Shown: piece after piece, positions 6,864-9,588 of the stretch
Numbering within the stretch: position 1 is the first letter of the stretch
Layout of the letters: each line of letters begins with the position of its first letter
Source of the DNA: an uncultured Clostridia bacterium
Lineage (GTDB): Bacteria; Bacillota; Clostridia; UBA1381
Length of the DNA stretch: 9,588 bases
Direction: 5' to 3'
Assembly (NCBI GenBank): GCA_910579415.1
Contig: CAJTUY010000055.1
Location: 1-9,588, forward strand
Notes under the pieces: generated by a model
Database searches by the model: none
Told to the model about the DNA's origin: nothing
Seen by the model: the letters and a program-made list of their open reading frames with translations, nothing else
Translations under genes and position numbers: made by a program

Positions 6864-9419
6864 TTATTTGATTACAACGATTTCTTTAACAACGTCGTCA
6901 TAAATCTTTATGAATACTCTGTTGTTGTCGTCAGCATCGAATACCTGAATATCACTCATATCGCCGACTGTGATGTTGTTCTTTGACTTTGTTGTATCAA
7001 CAACGTAAATTGCAGCATCTTCAGGTACAGCGTAGTTAGATTCTGCTTCGTCGTTAACTTTTACGTTAAGTGAAGAAGCGAACTTTCTTGTAACCTTACC
7101 GTAAACTGTTACGAGGTCTTCGTCAGGAGTATTGAATGCTTCAGTATCCTTGCTCTGAATGTCAAGAAGCAATCTTACACCTACGATTTCGTCCTTAGCG
7201 TTGGTCTTGTACTGAATGAGGTCACCCTCTTCAAGCTTACCTTCACCCTTGTTAAGAACAGTTTCGTTTTCTGCGTAAAGAGAAACTTCTTTACCTTCTA
7301 CAAGAGCTATCAATAAATCTGTCTGTTCATCCTCGTCGTTTGCAGCAGTGGTAACCTCTTTTACAACTGCCAGCGGTGCAGTAGCTGTTGCGCTGAATTT
7401 AGCGTTTGTAAGAACTATTGCTTTAGCTGTATAGTTTTCTGTCATATCATAGATTACAGCATTATACTTCTGCTTATCTTCTAATACGCTCATATCTCTG
7501 ATTGCATACTCTTCTGTGCTATCCTGCACGTCAAATATTACGGTTTCTTCGTTAATTCTGACGTTGCCAAGCTTTGAAAGCGACTTAGAATATTTAGCGT
7601 CCTCAAGAACATAGTTCTTTGTGAATTTGTCTTCTGAAACAGCGCCGGTAGCTGTATTATCTGTTGCTGTTTCAATAGCTGTAAGCTTGTTGTCTGAGTT
7701 TACTGCGTAAGTTACAAGCTGCTTTTCTGTTGAACCTTCGCCGTTAATACCCTTTACAACATCTTCAGCTTTTGTACCGCTCTTGCCGTTGTATTTAATT
7801 TTGTCATTTCCGTCAAAAGTGATTTCTTTGTTATCCATTGTGAAGATACGGAATATGGCTTTATCCTCATTCTCTGAATAATATGCCTTTGTAAGATAAC
7901 CGTAGTTTGAGCTTAGGTTTACAGAACCGTCAACAGCTGCAATCTTGTTGTCTATATCAAGGTGGAATACACCTTCAGAACCAACTGTAATTGACTCTGT
8001 ATAGTTAGGCGCTACCTTATATCTTTCGCCGTCTATAAGAAGACCGTCGCTGTTCTTGTTTGTAACCTTACCCTTAATTGTCTTTGTTGTAACAGCAATG
8101 TCTAAAAGTTCGTTGTCAAGACTTGCATATACTGAAAGTACGTCATATTCGTTAAGGTCCGCAAGTGTTATTTCTTCAAGACCCTTTACAAGTCTGAAAT
8201 CAACATTTTCATCAAGCTTTAAAGTTTTATCAGAATACTTGTCTGAAACCTTTGTTGCTGAAACTCTGTCAACTACTATATTTTCATAGCTTCTTACAAA
8301 TACAATGTTATACTTGCCGTCCTTGTTTGTGTCAAGCAGTGTAAGCATACCTGACTTATCAGACATATCTATAAGAGCTGTGTCCATATCTGCGCGTTTA
8401 CCGTTGTAGATAAGAACTGCATCTGCTGAAATTTCAGCGACAGTTGTCTTTGAAGAATTTTCATCCTTAAAGTATTCAACAGCGTTGTTGCCGTTTTTCT
8501 TCGTAAGCTTTGAGAATAAGTCTGAGCTGATAGCGAGGTCGCTGTTCTGGCTCTTGATAGGCATTCCGAGAATGATTTGACTTCCTGCCTTGTCTTCTCT
8601 CAAATAGTATTCAATATTATAACCAAGAAGGTCATTCATGTTATAAGCTGTTTCAAATAGCTTTTCATCAATCTCAACCTGATTTTCGCCGAGTTTTGAC
8701 GAGCCTGTAATAGAAGTGTTTTCTACTGCAGTAACCTGTCCTGTGCCTTTTGTAACATTCAAACGGTCTTTGAGAAGAGTTTTATCTGTAATCTCATAAC
8801 GCTCGTTTGAACCGAAGCCTGTCTGCTCCATTAAAGGAACTTCAAGTGCATTAGTTGTAAGGAAAGCAACATTACCTCTTGAAATTTCTTCGTATGCGCT
8901 GCCCTGTACGTTCTTTGCAAGACCATTAGAAGTACCTACTTTAATATAGCCGTAAGGATAACCTCCTGCTTCCTCAGCAGAAACCGAATATCCGGTAGCC
9001 TGTACCATTATAGTCATTGCCTCAGCGTAAGTGATAGGGTCATTAGGTCTGAAGTTGCCGTCGCCGTCACCTTCAATAATACCATGAGCAACTGCAAGGT
9101 TTATATAGCCGTTTGCCCAGTGGTCAGTGGGGACGTCATAGAACACTGTCTGACCTTTTGATGACTCAGCGGCGTCTTCAAGACCCATTGTGTGGATTGC
9201 AAGTTTAGCAACCTCTGAACGGATAATTGTATCGTCCAGTCTGAAAAGTCCGTTTTCATCACCAACCATTATCTCAAGCGCTGAAAGCACCTGTACAGGT
9301 TCTTCGTATCTTGTACCTTTAATTTCAGCAGGAACTGCTGCTGACACAGCCGGTACAATAGAAAGAACTGTGCTTGCGGCAACTGCCGCAGATAAAATCT
9401 GTTTTTTTAGATTATTCAT
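6864..9419 (-). CDS. Secreted SLH-domain surface (S-layer-like) protein
   Basis: An 851-residue protein with a typical Sec signal peptide: positive start MNNLKKQ, hydrophobic core about 8-25, and likely cleavage after AVSA at residue 26. Three S-layer homology repeats follow at about 36-80, 92-142 and 150-195. The second is the clearest (FYDVPTDHWANGYINLAV at 93-110, then GDGDGNFRPNDPIT). The conserved TRAE-type motif appears as IIRSE (65-69), ITYAE (129-133) and ISRGN (179-183). SLH domains usually hold proteins on secondary cell-wall polymers, so it should sit outside the cell. The remaining ~630 residues are acidic, beta-rich and without recognised enzyme motifs. They include a short calcium-loop-like DTNKDGKYN (363-371) and degenerate internal repeats. 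Codons often end in C or G (AAC, AAG, GAC), suggesting high expression. The ATG follows AGGAGG by six bases. Its exact role, structural S-layer subunit or adhesin, is unknown. Confidence 0.92.
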   Translation of the reverse strand: MNNLKKQILSAAVAASTVLSIVPAVSAAVPAEIKGTRYEEPVQVLSALEIMVGDENGLFRLDDTIIRSEVAKLAIHTMGLEDAAESSKGQTVFYDVPTDHWANGYINLAVAHGIIEGDGDGNFRPNDPITYAEAMTIMVQATGYSVSAEEAGGYPYGYIKVGTSNGLAKNVQGSAYEEISRGNVAFLTTNALEVPLMEQTGFGSNERYEITDKTLLKDRLNVTKGTGQVTAVENTSITGSSKLGENQVEIDEKLFETAYNMNDLLGYNIEYYLREDKAGSQIILGMPIKSQNSDLAISSDLFSKLTKKNGNNAVEYFKDENSSKTTVAEISADAVLIYNGKRADMDTALIDMSDKSGMLTLLDTNKDGKYNIVFVRSYENIVVDRVSATKVSDKYSDKTLKLDENVDFRLVKGLEEITLADLNEYDVLSVYASLDNELLDIAVTTKTIKGKVTNKNSDGLLIDGERYKVAPNYTESITVGSEGVFHLDIDNKIAAVDGSVNLSSNYGYLTKAYYSENEDKAIFRIFTMDNKEITFDGNDKIKYNGKSGTKAEDVVKGINGEGSTEKQLVTYAVNSDNKLTAIETATDNTATGAVSEDKFTKNYVLEDAKYSKSLSKLGNVRINEETVIFDVQDSTEEYAIRDMSVLEDKQKYNAVIYDMTENYTAKAIVLTNAKFSATATAPLAVVKEVTTAANDEDEQTDLLIALVEGKEVSLYAENETVLNKGEGKLEEGDLIQYKTNAKDEIVGVRLLLDIQSKDTEAFNTPDEDLVTVYGKVTRKFASSLNVKVNDEAESNYAVPEDAAIYVVDTTKSKNNITVGDMSDIQVFDADDNNRVFIKIYDDVVKEIVVIK

Positions 9420-9424
9420 TGAAA

Positions 9425-9449
9425 TCCTCCTTTTTGGGGGTTACCCCAA
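9425..9449 (-). promoter_or_regulatory. SLH gene ribosome binding site with adjacent stem-loop
   Basis: On the minus strand a consensus AGGAGG (complement of 9425-9430) lies 6 bases before the ATG. Three bases upstream of it is a compact hairpin, TTGGGG-TAAC-CCCCAA, whose arms occupy 9444-9449 and 9434-9439. A GC-rich 6-bp stem next to the ribosome binding site leaves the site itself unpaired and may stabilise the leader, but its role is inferred. Confidence 0.65.
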
Positions 9450-9471
9450 TAACCTTGTGACTCTATTTTCT

Positions 9472-9490
9472 GTGGTGTTATGTCAACCAC
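9472..9490 (-). promoter_or_regulatory. Short inverted repeat in the SLH leader
   Basis: GTGGT at 9472-9476 and ACCAC at 9486-9490 form 5-bp arms around a 9-base centre. It lies just downstream of the predicted transcription start of the SLH gene, so it could be an operator or a 5' hairpin in the mRNA. The short arms make chance possible. Confidence 0.3.
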
Positions 9491-9497
9491 AATACAT

Positions 9498-9526
9498 ACT
9501 ATACAGCATTATAACGTGAATTTCAA
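9498..9526 (-). promoter_or_regulatory. Sigma-A-type promoter of the SLH gene
   Basis: On the minus strand TTGAAA (complement of 9521-9526) and TATAGT (complement of 9498-9503) are separated by exactly 17 bases. Each differs from consensus at one position. Transcription would start near 9491, giving a leader of about 70 bases. A weaker second candidate, TTAACA-17-TAATTT (complement of 9555-9560 and 9532-9537), lies farther upstream. The rest of the sequence to the window end is AT-rich and shows no gene. Confidence 0.7.
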
Positions 9527-9588
9527 GCTGTAAATTATGGCATGTTTCACATTATGTTAACTAAACTTTAAATGAAGAAAATCAAAAA

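Noticed and set aside
9481..9486. Perfect TTGACA as a -35 box for the SLH gene
   Set aside because: No fair -10 lies 16-18 bases downstream; the best match (TAGAGT) is at 15 bases. The TTGAAA-17-TATAGT pair upstream is better.
9508..9513. Perfect TATAAT on the minus strand as the SLH -10 box
   Set aside because: The sequence 17 bases upstream is AATTTA, which is not a -35, and there is no extended -10 TG. It remains a minor alternative.
9190..9519. 109-codon plus-strand reading frame opposite the SLH gene start
   Set aside because: It is antisense to the signal peptide, first SLH repeat and promoter, and its serine/threonine-rich product is what an antisense reading of this gene would give.
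1..9588. Mobile elements, CRISPR arrays, tRNA or rRNA genes, phage defence genes
   Set aside because: No transposase or integrase motifs, regularly spaced repeats, cloverleaf-like sequence or known defence domains were seen on either strand.

Overview
The window looks like chromosomal DNA from a low-GC, Gram-positive anaerobe of the Clostridia (Bacillota), probably a gut or rumen polysaccharide degrader. This is inferred from three things: strong AGGAGG/AAAGGA ribosome binding sites, an SLH-domain surface protein with a Gram-positive type signal peptide, and the pairing of a glycoside hydrolase family 2 (GH2) enzyme with a DUF5107-TPR protein. The genus cannot be fixed from the sequence. No mobile element, CRISPR array, tRNA, rRNA or phage gene was seen, and no gap between genes exceeds about 170 bases.

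Layout, left to right. Bases 1-716 (+) hold the 3' part of an AraC-family regulator whose 5' end lies outside the window. It converges on a two-gene minus-strand operon, and a perfect 12-bp hairpin at 749-779 can terminate both. The operon is read right to left: first a 1087-residue DUF5107 (galactose-mutarotase-like) protein with a long TPR tail (3420-6683), then an 877-residue GH2 enzyme (785-3418). One base separates the stop codon of the first from the start codon of the second, so translation is probably coupled. Bases 6684-6863 hold the operon's putative promoter region, with several AT-rich dyads, and the terminator-like hairpin of the next gene. Bases 6864-9419 (-) encode an 851-residue secreted protein with a signal peptide, three N-terminal SLH repeats and a long acidic beta-rich tail with degenerate internal repeats. 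Its 5' region (9420-9588) holds a good sigma-A-type promoter and a hairpin next to the ribosome binding site.

How the genes may work together. Neither operon protein has a signal peptide or membrane segment, so both should act in the cytoplasm on imported oligosaccharides or glycosides. GH2 would hydrolyse them, and the DUF5107 protein may bind or interconvert sugars while its TPR part holds partners. The AraC-type regulator is a plausible but unproven controller. The SLH protein is a separate transcription unit and probably a cell-surface (S-layer-like) protein. I found no clear evidence of a wholly new system. The least understood parts are the DUF5107-TPR/GH2 pair and the repeat-bearing tail of the SLH protein.
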